A DNA stretch of 42,418 nt from assembly GCA_902580225.1 (NCBI GenBank), contig CACHJU010000020.1:1-42418 (forward strand). The letters are read 5' to 3'. A program made the translations under genes and the position numbers. Source of the DNA: an uncultured Verrucomicrobiota bacterium. Lineage in GTDB: Bacteria > Verrucomicrobiota > Verrucomicrobiia > Opitutales > Seribacteraceae. Shown piece by piece: positions 8,855-17,865 of this stretch. Positions within the stretch are counted from its first letter, which is position 1, and each line of letters opens with the position of its first letter. The notes below the pieces were generated by a model, which did not search any database, had not been told where the DNA came from, and worked only from the letters and a program-made list of their open reading frames with translations.

Positions 8855-10933
8855 TTAAAACGAATTATTAGTCTGAAGTTTGTTTGATCTTTTTTTTGCT
8901 AGTAAAGATACACTTGCATTTGAGTCACTAGAGAGCATATTACAATATTTTCCTATTTCATCAGGATCAGTTTCTAAAGATAAAAAGACCTTTAGACCTG
9001 TCTCCCTCACAGAATTATTCTCGTGGCTAAAACAATCTAAGATGAAAGGTTTAACTTCTAAAAATGTTTCCTTGGTGAATGCCATTAACAATTCGCGTAA
9101 AATAGGAACCGGATAATCCATAGAAGCCTTTTCCACAAATGTTTTTAGACTGATTTCTGGTTTTTGTAAATCATCCTTTGGAGTTACAAACTGTGTTAAA
9201 ATATCTGTTCTCTTGGGACCCATAACTCCTTTTAAAACCTCGATCGCCTCAGATTTGGCATTCACATCATTCGCTTTTATACAATCAAAAACAACAAGAA
9301 AGTTTATATTTGAATCCAAAGTAGACATAATATTCGTTAAAACTTCTAATTTTTGCTCAAACATTTCATCCAAGGAAATCTCTAAATCTTTGAATTCATG
9401 AACTAGCCTAATCGTAGCAATTATATGATAATAAGTTTCACATTCAATTAGGAGTTTTTTAAATTCATTTTTTGCAAAAACTTTATTTTTTCGAGTCAAA
9501 CAAGTTGGGTTAATATTACTGTAGTACTCTTTAATATATTTAAATCGTTCTTCTTTTGAACTAACCTTTGCAATTTGGTTTTCCAAAAGATTGTAGTTTT
9601 TGGGAATTACTGAGTGAGGAAGAAAGGATGGAGTTGAACTTGCTGAAGTAACCCGGGGGAAAACAAACTTTGCACCAATCATCTCAACTAATGAATTCAG
9701 ATATTGCCTGTAATTTAAAAAAGCAACAAACAACCAACATAAGCAAAGAACAATAATGATTAGGTTCAGCCGCAAAACAATATCATTTTCAGTGCCCTCT
9801 TGCCACCAAGCCAATGTCGAAGTGATTACTAAACTGATAGCAGCTATGGTTGCTGGTCGGGTTAACCCATCGACTGCACTGTTCATTTGACCTCTTAATT
9901 TTTTATTTACCGAAAGAAAGAGCATCTGCAATCCCACATATTCAATTGTAAAAAAGACGACTTGCGTTATGAACTTCCCAACATAAACGGCATCTTGTTC
10001 TTGAAAAACCACGGCTCCAATTGCAGTCAATAGAAGAAGAATAGGTAATATCGAAATGGCTGCAATCACGCCTCCTCGGGTTAAAATAGCTTTTACTACG
10101 AATAATTGTAATAATAATTGAGCACAACTTGTATAGGTGTAAAATTGACCAAAAAAATCATACAAATCCTCTGAATAATCTTTTCGAACTTCAAATTTAA
10201 AATTTATATCAACAATCGATAAGACAATAGCAGAAAAAACCACCAACCAAGTCATAAGAATGGATTGTTTACTGCTAATCAAAACTAAAAGCTTGCTAAG
10301 TACACTATTTGATTTTTCAACATCTGGCTTTGGCTCATCATCTGTTAATTTGAATAAGTCAGCACGAACCATTAAAATTACTGATACTATAATTAAGACC
10401 GCTGCCACCAGACCAAGAGAAAGTTCATTTACAAATTCCTGCTTGCTAGCAACAGAAATTGTAAACCCAGCGAGTATGCAACCAAGGGTTCCTGCTGCAC
10501 CAATCAAACCCATCCATTTTTTTGATTCGGTCGGGTTTAAAACTCCCATAGCCATACCCCAAAATAATACCATGGGGAGTATTACAATGGTTTCACAAAG
10601 CATATAAGCAAATACATATATCGGCTTTGTTTCTCCCTTATTTCCAAACAAATAAACAACACAAACCATAGCAAGTAATGTGATCACTATACCAGATGTA
10701 GCAATTCTCATTGCTCCAAAAGCTTGAAAACGGCCACATAGATAAGTGGTAAACAATGCAAGAACTATCGAAAGACTTGCCGCAGCCATTATCATTAATG
10801 GGATACTTTCAGGTTGAAAATATTTCAGCAAAAAAGAATCAGATGTTGCACGTGCCATCATGGAGCTTTGTGCAACCATAAAATAAACTAAACACAAGAT
10901 TTTGATTTTCCTATCAATCTGGAATATTTTCAT
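8855..10933 (-). CDS. Npt/TLC-like (ATP/ADP carrier superfamily) membrane protein with HEAT-like C-terminal domain
   Basis: 692 residues. Residues 1 to about 430 contain around 12 hydrophobic segments in an MFS-like arrangement. The pattern resembles the nucleotide transporter family (Npt1/Npt2, plastid and rickettsial ATP/ADP carriers), including a segment near LFLSVNKKLRGQMNSAVDGL that matches the usual position before helix 10. The remaining roughly 260 residues are soluble and helical. They look like degenerate HEAT repeats: AKSEAIEVLKGVMG, then HENNSVRETGLKVFLSL. Such carrier-HEAT fusions occur in free-living bacteria, where transport of nucleotides has mostly not been shown, so substrate is uncertain. 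It is the first gene of a unit followed by the secretin (11 bp) and the phosphodiesterase. An A/T-rich divergent spacer lies upstream. Confidence 0.72.
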   Translation of the reverse strand: MKIFQIDRKIKILCLVYFMVAQSSMMARATSDSFLLKYFQPESIPLMIMAAASLSIVLALFTTYLCGRFQAFGAMRIATSGIVITLLAMVCVVYLFGNKGETKPIYVFAYMLCETIVILPMVLFWGMAMGVLNPTESKKWMGLIGAAGTLGCILAGFTISVASKQEFVNELSLGLVAAVLIIVSVILMVRADLFKLTDDEPKPDVEKSNSVLSKLLVLISSKQSILMTWLVVFSAIVLSIVDINFKFEVRKDYSEDLYDFFGQFYTYTSCAQLLLQLFVVKAILTRGGVIAAISILPILLLLTAIGAVVFQEQDAVYVGKFITQVVFFTIEYVGLQMLFLSVNKKLRGQMNSAVDGLTRPATIAAISLVITSTLAWWQEGTENDIVLRLNLIIIVLCLCWLFVAFLNYRQYLNSLVEMIGAKFVFPRVTSASSTPSFLPHSVIPKNYNLLENQIAKVSSKEERFKYIKEYYSNINPTCLTRKNKVFAKNEFKKLLIECETYYHIIATIRLVHEFKDLEISLDEMFEQKLEVLTNIMSTLDSNINFLVVFDCIKANDVNAKSEAIEVLKGVMGPKRTDILTQFVTPKDDLQKPEISLKTFVEKASMDYPVPILRELLMAFTKETFLEVKPFILDCFSHENNSVRETGLKVFLSLETDPDEIGKYCNMLSSDSNASVSLLAKKRSNKLQTNNSF

Positions 10934-11219
10934 TAAATAGAAATTTTAACTTATTTGTTGATTTCAAGGATAAATTACTGAATTTGGGAAGGGTGCCCAA
11001 ATCCTAGATTCTAACATAATTTACAAACATCAATTTTAAATCAATATTATAGTTAATAATTTTTTTATAAATTTTATAAACTTTTGATCCATATTTCTTG
11101 ATTAAATTTTGTCCCAAAAATGTAATTTTAGGTTTAATAAGTTTTTTACACTTGAATTAATTTTATTAAGAGTAGAAAATAAGGATTCGTTGAATTATTA
11201 ATACATTACCCTAAATTAT
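10934..11219. other. A/T-rich divergent intergenic spacer
   Basis: 286 bp between the divergently transcribed carrier-like gene (left) and the repeat-protein gene (right). It is very A/T-rich with several homopolymer runs. I find no coding frame, RNA gene or convincing sigma-70 pair in it. By position it should hold the promoters of both the carrier-secretin-phosphodiesterase unit and the repeat protein. Confidence 0.5.
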
Positions 11220-11570
11220 ATGAATAAAAGTCTCCTCTTAATGGCTTTTGCACCAACAGCCTTTGTTCTGGCTCAAAATGCTCCAGCCCCCCAACTTCCC
11301 GGACAAACTGGTCCCGCAACCGCGGCTCCACCTTTCCCTGCCGGTGCTCCTCATGCAGCTCCTGCTGGTGCTCCACAATTCCCTGCCGGTGCTCCTCATG
11401 CAGCTCCTACTGGAGCTCCACAATACCCTGCCGGTGCTCCTCATGCAGCTCCTTCTGGAGCTCCTCAATTACCTGCCGGTGCTCCTCATACAGCACCTCA
11501 TGCAGCTCCTGCTGGTGCTCCACATCATCCACCAACTACTCCGCAACAAGTTCCTAATGGACAGCCGTAA
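11220..11570 (+). CDS. Small secreted Pro/Ala-rich tandem-repeat protein
   Basis: 116 residues; no family recognised. Residues 1-18 form a signal peptide (MNKSLLLMAFAPTAFVLA followed by QN), so export is predicted. The mature part is almost entirely Pro, Ala, Gly, His and Gln. It is built from a 15-residue unit, PAGAPHAAPxGAPQ plus an aromatic or Leu residue, repeated about four times. The last copy carries an extra PH-containing insertion. No catalytic or metal motif is present, although the regularly spaced His residues could bind metal. The gene stands alone, is followed by a strong hairpin terminator, and lies divergent from the carrier-secretin-phosphodiesterase unit. The repeat leaves other frames open too. 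This frame is preferred because it alone has a signal peptide. An extended, disordered envelope or extracellular polypeptide is the simplest reading. Confidence 0.72.
   Translation: MNKSLLLMAFAPTAFVLAQNAPAPQLPGQTGPATAAPPFPAGAPHAAPAGAPQFPAGAPHAAPTGAPQYPAGAPHAAPSGAPQLPAGAPHTAPHAAPAGAPHHPPTTPQQVPNGQP
11337..11531 (+). repeat. 45-bp in-frame tandem repeat, about four copies
   Basis: Units start at 11337, 11382, 11427 and 11472 with exact 45-bp spacing, each opening with CCTGCCGGTGCTCCTCAT. Copies differ at only a few positions, mostly at the codons for the variable x residue and the Phe/Tyr/Leu at the unit end. The fourth unit is longer. The high DNA identity suggests recent expansion by slippage or unequal recombination. 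Confidence 0.9.
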
Positions 11571-11647
11571 TGGTAAAATTGATCACATTGGACCTGCGAA
11601 CTAATTCATATTAGTTTTTCTGAATAAATTTCAGAATTAAAATTTAA

Positions 11648-11675
11648 AGCCTCTCGCAAGCGGGAGGCTTTTTTT
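11648..11675 (+). terminator. Rho-independent terminator after the repeat-protein gene
   Basis: The inverted repeat AGCCTCTCGC / GCGGGAGGCT pairs almost fully (one T-G wobble) around a short CAAG loop, and is followed directly by a run of seven T. It lies about 78 bp after the repeat-protein stop and 37 bp before the DUF3293 gene, isolating the two. Confidence 0.88.
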
Positions 11676-11711
11676 CGCTTATAATATAAATTTGGGTAAT
11701 CTACATTTCAT

Positions 11712-12155
11712 ATGGATGAAAACGAAAACTATCGAGATGTTAAGTTTTTAACAAATTCGAGTTCAATTTCACTAAATTCCAATTTTGCAATTATTACTGC
11801 TTACAACCCTATGGATGAGTTATTAAATCATGAGATTAACAAAGCAAAAAATAAAGAATTGTATAAATATTTACAGAAATTTAGGAAAAAAATAATTCTC
11901 ATAATTGGTTGCTCACATGATCTTATCCACCAAGAACCTGGATTTCTAATAGACATTACTTTAGAAGATGCTTTAAGAATTGGAAAAGAATTTCAACAGC
12001 GGGCTATTTTTTGGATAGAAAAAAACGAACTTGAAATTATATATTGCGTAAAAAGACAAAGAATAAAAATTGGCAAATTTTCCAGTAGAATAGAAATCAC
12101 TGGACTGCAATTGCAATCAAGCTACTTATTGCAGGGACATAAAGATTATCATTAA
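11712..12155 (+). CDS. DUF3293 domain protein
   Basis: 147 residues, cytoplasmic (no signal or membrane segment). The sequence follows the DUF3293 pattern: FAIITAYNPMDELL near residue 25, then a Cys/Gly-rich strand IIGCSHD, EPGFLIDITLEDALRIG, and QRAIFWIEKNELEIIYC. The function of this family is unknown. It is small and common in proteobacteria and some PVC bacteria. The gene is single, follows a terminator, and its 3' end overlaps the convergent lipid kinase gene by 59 bp. Confidence 0.78.
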   Translation: MDENENYRDVKFLTNSSSISLNSNFAIITAYNPMDELLNHEINKAKNKELYKYLQKFRKKIILIIGCSHDLIHQEPGFLIDITLEDALRIGKEFQQRAIFWIEKNELEIIYCVKRQRIKIGKFSSRIEITGLQLQSSYLLQGHKDYH

Positions 12156-12756
12156 GCGTCCATGCTCCCCATTTTACTGGAAATATTTCTAAAAGTGCAA
12201 TCGAACTGGAAATAATTAAAATTTGAAATATCGAAATATCACCGGCCCAACAATTTATAAAATCAGGAAGATTTGGAAAAATAATTCCGAATAATAAACA
12301 ACAAAACAAAAAGCACGCCACCCCACCCTCTACGGTTTTGTCTCCAACTTTTATTCGCCCAATTGCTTTTCCTACAATAGCAGCAACTGCATCACCCAAT
12401 ATAAAAAGGGTTAAGCATAAAAAAACCGAAACCGAAGCGACTTCACTGCTCATAGAGATCAGACTGCATATATATGCCCCCGCTAAAATATAGGTTGCAC
12501 CAGTGAGTTGTTTTTTTTCTTCAAATCGCATCATTGATCCAAACAGTACAAAGAAAATTTTAGAAAACGCGGAATTGTTAAACCTTATCCATTCAATTAG
12601 AAGAGAAATTAACAACAAAGAAAAAATCACAATTGTCACTTCCCACTTTGAAATATCCAAGCTTCTCGGAGAGTAAAAAATTAAAACAGGAATACAAACG
12701 GCTAATACATGAAGAATTTTTCGGTTAACTTCTTCTTTTGATAAATCCCCAATCAC
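12097..12756 (-). CDS. Diacylglycerol/polyprenol kinase family (CTP-dependent type) membrane protein
   Basis: 219 residues with about six to seven hydrophobic segments. It has the pattern of the SEC59/dolichol kinase, phytol kinase and phosphatidate cytidylyltransferase-like group: NRKILHVLAV at the N-terminus, GDAVAAIVGKAIGR and the following KTVEGGVACF in the middle, and NDNLYVPA near the C-terminus. Family members use CTP (or another NTP) to phosphorylate a lipid alcohol. The substrate here is unknown: diacylglycerol and polyprenol are both possible. It lies downstream of parE-parC on the same strand (gap 50 bp). The NDNLYVPA motif is encoded within or next to the overlap with the opposite DUF3293 gene, so both reading frames are likely real there. 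Confidence 0.82.
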   Translation of the reverse strand: MIGDLSKEEVNRKILHVLAVCIPVLIFYSPRSLDISKWEVTIVIFSLLLISLLIEWIRFNNSAFSKIFFVLFGSMMRFEEKKQLTGATYILAGAYICSLISMSSEVASVSVFLCLTLFILGDAVAAIVGKAIGRIKVGDKTVEGGVACFLFCCLLFGIIFPNLPDFINCWAGDISIFQILIISSSIALLEIFPVKWGAWTLNDNLYVPAISSLIAIAVQ

Positions 12757-12806
12757 ACAATATATATCAGAATTTTGTCAGGAGTAACTAAATTTTTGAG
12801 AGTAAT

Positions 12807-15101
12807 TCAGTTATCTTCGAAATCAAAAGTAACTTGGTCCTTAGTCCGGTTTTCTTCTTCCGAATCTTGATCAACTTTAGTTGGGGAGTTTTTGATTGGA
12901 GTGGGTTGAACGACCTTCTTTTTATCGGGATCGATTTTATCTTGTTTAACTGACTGATTTCCTTCCTCGGGACTCCCATTAACATTTTCCCCTTCCAACT
13001 TGGGTGCATTGACGACGCGATCCACTTTATGAGCAGTCAATGTACTCCCTTTTACTGACCGACCCTGCACTTCAACCCAAGAGAAATCAAATTCAATCAC
13101 TTTCTCACGAACTCGTTTAAGCTCCGGATCTAAGTGAACTAAAATACGACTATTTTTCTTATCTGAGTCATGCTCAGAAAAGTAGAAAATTCGGCTTTTT
13201 GAATGAACTTTAAAAAGGGGGTATTCCTTGTCTCGGGTGACTCCACCTATTTTAAACTTTTTGGCATATAAACGACCGGAGCCCCCATCACGATAAACCA
13301 TATTATATACTTTTTGGTCATCTCTCCTAAAGACTGCAACTTTTAATGGCTTTTTACCCACAAACATTTTATCAGCAATTTTCATCACTTTCATCACCCC
13401 ATCTTTCCCAATAATAATAACATCATCTAAATTAGAACATTTTTCAATAGCCTCATCTTTTTTTAGAGCAAATCCAGCAAATCCATCTTTTCGATTTATA
13501 TATAAAGTTTCACTCGCAACCACCACCTTAGAAGCGACTATCTTATCAAACGCAACTAATTCTCCATCTTTATTGACGCTTAATTCAGTCTTACGTTCTC
13601 TTCCCTTACCATATTTTTTCATTAACTCCTTAAAGTAACGAATGGCATATCTGGTAATTTGACTAAGATGCCCCTTTACTTCCTCGATCTCTTCCTCGAA
13701 TCCTTTAATCATTTCATCCGCCCGAAACGAGTCATACTTTGAAATTCGTTTAATTCTAATTTCCAAAAGCCTTAAAATGTCATCTTCTGAAATCTCCCTG
13801 TGGAATAACTTAACATATGGTTTCAATCCCTTGTCAACGGCGGCAATTACTCCTTCCCAAGTTTCTTCCTTCTCAATATCCCGATAAATCCGTTTTTCAA
13901 TAAAGATTTTTTCAAGTGATGAAAAATGCCATTTTTCCTCCAGTTCTCCCAGCTTGATCTCTAATTCCTGCTGTAAAAGATCACGAGTTAAAAATGCCGC
14001 TGACTTTATCAGATCATTCACCGATAAAAATTGGGGGTGATTATTCTGAATTACACATGCATTGGGAGCCAGACTCACTTCACAATCAGTAAAGGCATAC
14101 AAAGCAGGAAGAATTTCATCGGCTGATACAGTCGATGGTAAGTGAATCAAAATTTCGACAAATTCAGCTGTATTATCCTCAATTTTAGAAATCTTGATTT
14201 TACTTTTGTCATTCGCTGAAAGTATGGAGTCAATAAGACTGGTTGTGGTAGTACCAAAAGGAATCTCAGTGATCTTAAGAAGATGCTTTTTTACTTTTTC
14301 CATTCGGGCTCGTACTCGGACTCGCCCGCCCCTGCTTCCACCATTGTAATCACTACAATCAGCGATACCGCCTTGATGAAAGTCAGGAAGTAAATTAATC
14401 GGATTTTTTCTCAGAGCATCGATTAATGCTTCAATAATTTCATTAAAATTATGTGGAAGGATTTTGGTTGAAAGTCCAACAGCAATACCCTCTGCACCCT
14501 GAGCGAGCAAGAGAGGAAATTTGACAGGAAATGTAACCGGTTCCTTATTTCGTCCATCATAAGAGGAAGCCCAAGTTGTAACTTTTGGGCTAAAAATGAC
14601 TTCTAATGCAAAAGGAGTCAGTCGGGCTTCGATATATCGAGGAGCAGCCGCTGAATCTCCAGTCAATAAATTTCCCCAATTTCCCTGCATGTCAATAAGT
14701 AGATCTTTTTGGCCAAGTTGAATCATAGCATCCCCAATTGAAGCATCTCCATGCGGATGGTATTTCATGGTATTGCCAATTACATTCGCCACCTTGTTAT
14801 AACGGCCATCTTCCAACTCACGCATGGAATGCAAAATTCTTCTCTGCACTGGTTTCAAACCATCATCAGCATGGGGAACAGCCCTTTCTAAAATCACATA
14901 TGATGCATAGTCTAAGAACCAGTCACCATACATATCATCAACATAAATCGCATCATCGCCATCCCTCTCCGTTACATCTTCAGCGATTAAAGCTTCAGGA
15001 TCAAATCTCCGCACGACGATCTCTTTCTCTTCAGAAGGTTTTTCCTGCTCAATCGAGTTATCTAAAGACTCTTTATTGTTTTTCTCTTCTTGATCAGACA
15101 T
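12807..15101 (-). CDS. parC: DNA topoisomerase IV subunit A
   Basis: 764-residue type IIA topoisomerase breakage-reunion subunit. The DNA-gate domain begins near residue 50. LKPVQRRILHSM and YHPHGDASIGDAM form the winged-helix/quinolone region, and the catalytic Tyr is Y156 in AAPRYIEARLT. GyrA Ser83 corresponds here to Ala120. The C-terminal part (about 530-690) has weak blade-like repeats and no GyrA box, so topoisomerase IV is preferred over gyrase. The last 75 residues are a charged, Lys/Pro/Asp-rich tail. It is the second gene of a parE-parC pair, 17 bp after the parE stop. The protein pairs with ParE to separate linked daughter chromosomes. The organism should have a separate gyrase pair elsewhere. 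Confidence 0.93.
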   Translation of the reverse strand: MSDQEEKNNKESLDNSIEQEKPSEEKEIVVRRFDPEALIAEDVTERDGDDAIYVDDMYGDWFLDYASYVILERAVPHADDGLKPVQRRILHSMRELEDGRYNKVANVIGNTMKYHPHGDASIGDAMIQLGQKDLLIDMQGNWGNLLTGDSAAAPRYIEARLTPFALEVIFSPKVTTWASSYDGRNKEPVTFPVKFPLLLAQGAEGIAVGLSTKILPHNFNEIIEALIDALRKNPINLLPDFHQGGIADCSDYNGGSRGGRVRVRARMEKVKKHLLKITEIPFGTTTTSLIDSILSANDKSKIKISKIEDNTAEFVEILIHLPSTVSADEILPALYAFTDCEVSLAPNACVIQNNHPQFLSVNDLIKSAAFLTRDLLQQELEIKLGELEEKWHFSSLEKIFIEKRIYRDIEKEETWEGVIAAVDKGLKPYVKLFHREISEDDILRLLEIRIKRISKYDSFRADEMIKGFEEEIEEVKGHLSQITRYAIRYFKELMKKYGKGRERKTELSVNKDGELVAFDKIVASKVVVASETLYINRKDGFAGFALKKDEAIEKCSNLDDVIIIGKDGVMKVMKIADKMFVGKKPLKVAVFRRDDQKVYNMVYRDGGSGRLYAKKFKIGGVTRDKEYPLFKVHSKSRIFYFSEHDSDKKNSRILVHLDPELKRVREKVIEFDFSWVEVQGRSVKGSTLTAHKVDRVVNAPKLEGENVNGSPEEGNQSVKQDKIDPDKKKVVQPTPIKNSPTKVDQDSEEENRTKDQVTFDFEDN

Positions 15102-15118
15102 ATTTTAGAAAAACTTTT

Positions 15119-17044
15119 TTAAGCAGCTTCATCGTCCGTCACTTTTTTAACTGAAGAAGAAACTGATCTTTTACTCGTTTTTTCTTCAGGGACTTCATTT
15201 TCCTTATCAACAATATCAAGTTCATATCGGAGATTCCTAATAATATATTGCTGCCTTTCAGGAGTATTTTTACCCATGAAAAATTTAAGCATTTCCTTAA
15301 TTGATTCATGTGCATCAATTTTCACTGGGTCCAATCTTATATCTTCTCCAATAAAATGTTTAAATTCATCCGGTGAAATTTCTCCCAATCCTTTGAATCG
15401 AGTGATTTCAGGATTTTTACCCAAAGTCTTAATGGCTGCCTCTCTTTCGGCATCATCATAACAGTAAAATGTTTTCTTTTTGTTTCTCACCCTAAACAAT
15501 GGTGTCTGCAAAACAAAAAGATGGCCTTGTCTAATTAATTCTGGGAAAAACTGTAAAAAAAATGTGATTAGCAAGAGTCGGATGTGCATGCCATCCACAT
15601 CGGCATCAGTCGCAATCACAACTTGATTGTAGCAAAGATCTTCAAGATCTTCTTCAATCCCAAGTGCAGCTTGTATTAAATTAAACTCTTCATTTTCGTA
15701 GACTACTTTTCGAGTAAGCCCAAATGAGTTGAGAGGTTTACCTTTTAAGCTGAAGACCCCCTGAAATTGGACATCCCTTGCCTTAGTTATGGATCCACTT
15801 GCCGAATCACCCTCAGTAATAAAAAGTGTACTTTGAAAACGATTTTTATGCTTGGTGTTCAAATGAACTCGGCAATCACGGAGTTTACGATTGTGAACCT
15901 TACTTTTTTTTGCTCTTTCACGAGCAATCTTTTGTATTCCTTTTAATTCTTTTCTTTCCCGCTCGCTTCGCTGAATTTTGTTTTGCAAAGCTTCCGCAGT
16001 TTCAGGATTCTTATGCAAATAATTATCAAGTTTTTCCTTGAGAAAATTTCCAATAAAAGAACGAACTGTTTCACCTTCAGGAGACATAGTCAGAGAACCA
16101 AGTTTTGTCTTTGTCTGGGATTCAAAAACGGGTTCTTGAACCTTAACACTAATCGCGGCTACCAACCCTCCACGAATATCTGGAGCATCAAAATTTTTCT
16201 TCGAAAATTCACGAACTGTTTTAACCAGACCTTCGCGAAATGCAGCTTGGTGAGTCCCCCCCTGCGTGGTATGCTGACCGTTAACAAAAGAAAAATAATC
16301 TTCGCCGTATTGCTCTATGTGGGTAAATGCGACTTCAATATCTTTCCCCTCTAAATGAATAAACGGATAGAGCGGTTCTTCGGAAAGGTTTTCTTCGAGT
16401 AAATCTTTCAATCCATCTTTAGATTTAAAACGTTTGCCATTATAACGGATGGTTAAACCTTTATTCAGGTAGGTGTAGTAACGCATCATGCGCTCGACAA
16501 ATTCATTCCTGTATCGATATTTCTTAAACATTACCGAATCAGGAGTATAAGTAATTAAGGTCCCGTTTTCTTCCTTGGTCGGCTTATTTTTTTTATCCAA
16601 GACCCGAGGTTCACCACATGAATACTCGATCCTTCGGGTCTCTCCCTCTCTGAAAGACTGGATATCAAATTTAGCGGACAGAGCATTGACTGCCTTTATC
16701 CCAACTCCATTTAAACCTACAGATTTCTTAAATGCTTCTGAATCATACTTTGCACCAGTATTGATTTTAGAAGAACAATCAAGAAGCTTTTCCAAAGGGA
16801 TACCCCTACCATGATCTCGTACTTCCACATTCTGACCATCACATTCAATATCAATTTGTTTACCAAAGCCCATCACAAATTCATCGATGCAATTATCGAG
16901 GACTTCCTTCAGTAGAACATAGATACCGTCATCATCTGAAGATCCATCACCCAGTTTACCTATATACATCCCTGGACGAAGACGTATGTGCTCTTTCCAA
17001 TCGAGCGACTTTATACTATCTGCAGTGTAATTATGTTCCGCCAT
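15119..17044 (-). CDS. parE: DNA topoisomerase IV subunit B
   Basis: 641-residue ATPase subunit. The GHKL ATPase domain shows [36 protein letters not shown] and the glycine-rich [15 protein letters not shown]. The TOPRIM domain has [11 protein letters not shown] near residue 410 and [10 protein letters not shown] near 478. The N-terminal pattern is that of the ParE type found in Bacteroidetes and Verrucomicrobia. I chose the ATG at 17044 because it gives the family N-terminus ([16 protein letters not shown]) and has an AAAGGGA Shine-Dalgarno sequence just upstream. A longer open frame to 17128 adds 28 residues unlike any ParE. parC follows 17 bp downstream. A 132-bp spacer separates it from the divergent EI24-like gene. 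Confidence 0.94.
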   Translation of the reverse strand: MAEHNYTADSIKSLDWKEHIRLRPGMYIGKLGDGSSDDDGIYVLLKEVLDNCIDEFVMGFGKQIDIECDGQNVEVRDHGRGIPLEKLLDCSSKINTGAKYDSEAFKKSVGLNGVGIKAVNALSAKFDIQSFREGETRRIEYSCGEPRVLDKKNKPTKEENGTLITYTPDSVMFKKYRYRNEFVERMMRYYTYLNKGLTIRYNGKRFKSKDGLKDLLEENLSEEPLYPFIHLEGKDIEVAFTHIEQYGEDYFSFVNGQHTTQGGTHQAAFREGLVKTVREFSKKNFDAPDIRGGLVAAISVKVQEPVFESQTKTKLGSLTMSPEGETVRSFIGNFLKEKLDNYLHKNPETAEALQNKIQRSERERKELKGIQKIARERAKKSKVHNRKLRDCRVHLNTKHKNRFQSTLFITEGDSASGSITKARDVQFQGVFSLKGKPLNSFGLTRKVVYENEEFNLIQAALGIEEDLEDLCYNQVVIATDADVDGMHIRLLLITFFLQFFPELIRQGHLFVLQTPLFRVRNKKKTFYCYDDAEREAAIKTLGKNPEITRFKGLGEISPDEFKHFIGEDIRLDPVKIDAHESIKEMLKFFMGKNTPERQQYIIRNLRYELDIVDKENEVPEEKTSKRSVSSSVKKVTDDEAA

Positions 17045-17176
17045 ATTTCCCTTTGATCCGTTCCACCTATATATACTTATGGGAAGAAGATTAGTTTTTG
17101 TCCACAGGAAAAATGCAATCTTGCTCAAAATTCTTTTTTACTAGATTTTAGAACAGGTTAGAAAAAGTATTTTTTT

Positions 17177-17854
17177 ATGATCAAAGACTATCTGCTCGCA
17201 TTTAATCAAATTAAAGATCCTCGATTTTGGAAACCGGTAATTTGTTCAACTCTCTTATCGTCGATTATCCTTATTTTATTCCTTTTCCTTGGATCTTCTA
17301 CAGGCGACTTAATCTTTGAATATTTAAATTCATATTTTGACTTTTTGGAGAAAGACTCATGGGTTAGGACTGTAATTAAAGTAATCCTTGCGGTTTTTCT
17401 GTTCATTTTAGGATTCTTTTTTTTCAATTCCATCCATGCCGGGTTCCTCGGTTTATTTATGGATGGTGTAATTGATGCCGTGAATGAAAAGCACTACCCA
17501 AGTATTAGTCTTAAACCCGCTCCCAAAACCCTGACTTCTGCGATCATTGCAACTCGCCTCGTGGTACTAAGCTTAGTTGTGAATTTGATTGCCACCCCCA
17601 TTTTTATAATTGGATGGTTTTTGCCACCCATTGGAATTGCGATGCAATTACTAGTCAATGGATATCTACTTGGAAAAGAATACCAGGCTGCAATTGATCA
17701 AAGACTCCCCTCTGAACTTATCCATAAAGCTGATTCTTTCACTCTTCATGGAAGTCTAGGCACAGCAATTTGGTTAGTTCCAATTCTAAACTTGTTTGCC
17801 CCGGTACTTGTCTGTGCATCCATTTTTCATGCAAGAGCGAAAGAAACCAAATAA
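17177..17854 (+). CDS. EI24/CysZ-like membrane protein
   Basis: 225 residues with about four to five long hydrophobic segments. It matches the EI24 (CysZ-like) family: an N-terminal MIKDYLLAFNQIKDPRFWKP cytoplasmic helix, a membrane pair separated by a short loop, and the GWFLPPIGIAMQLLVNGYLLGKE region typical of the family, with the C-terminal membrane segment near AIWLVPILNLFAPVLVCA. CysZ imports sulfate in E. coli, but most EI24-like proteins outside proteobacteria have no tested role. No sulfate assimilation genes are adjacent, so I do not assign CysZ function. It is a single gene, divergent from parE and convergent with the TPR pseudogene. Confidence 0.75.
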   Translation: MIKDYLLAFNQIKDPRFWKPVICSTLLSSIILILFLFLGSSTGDLIFEYLNSYFDFLEKDSWVRTVIKVILAVFLFILGFFFFNSIHAGFLGLFMDGVIDAVNEKHYPSISLKPAPKTLTSAIIATRLVVLSLVVNLIATPIFIIGWFLPPIGIAMQLLVNGYLLGKEYQAAIDQRLPSELIHKADSFTLHGSLGTAIWLVPILNLFAPVLVCASIFHARAKETK

Positions 17855-17865
17855 AACAGTTTACT

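Noticed and set aside
10260-10607. 115-codon + strand frame opposite the carrier-like gene
   Set aside because: Shadow of a membrane-protein gene; the opposite strand explains the region fully.
11337-11531. CRISPR-like array
   Set aside because: Units are directly abutting 45-bp coding repeats without unique spacers.
11248-11604. Alternative-frame 118-codon reading over the repeats, and one on the - strand
   Set aside because: Open only because the repeat unit lacks stops in those frames; no signal peptide or conserved content.
14738-15154. 138-codon + strand frame opposite parC
   Set aside because: Antisense shadow of the conserved ParC N-terminal and DNA-gate region, no family features.
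17045-17128. 28-residue N-terminal extension of ParE
   Set aside because: Not ParE-like; the ATG at 17044 has a Shine-Dalgarno sequence and the family N-terminus.
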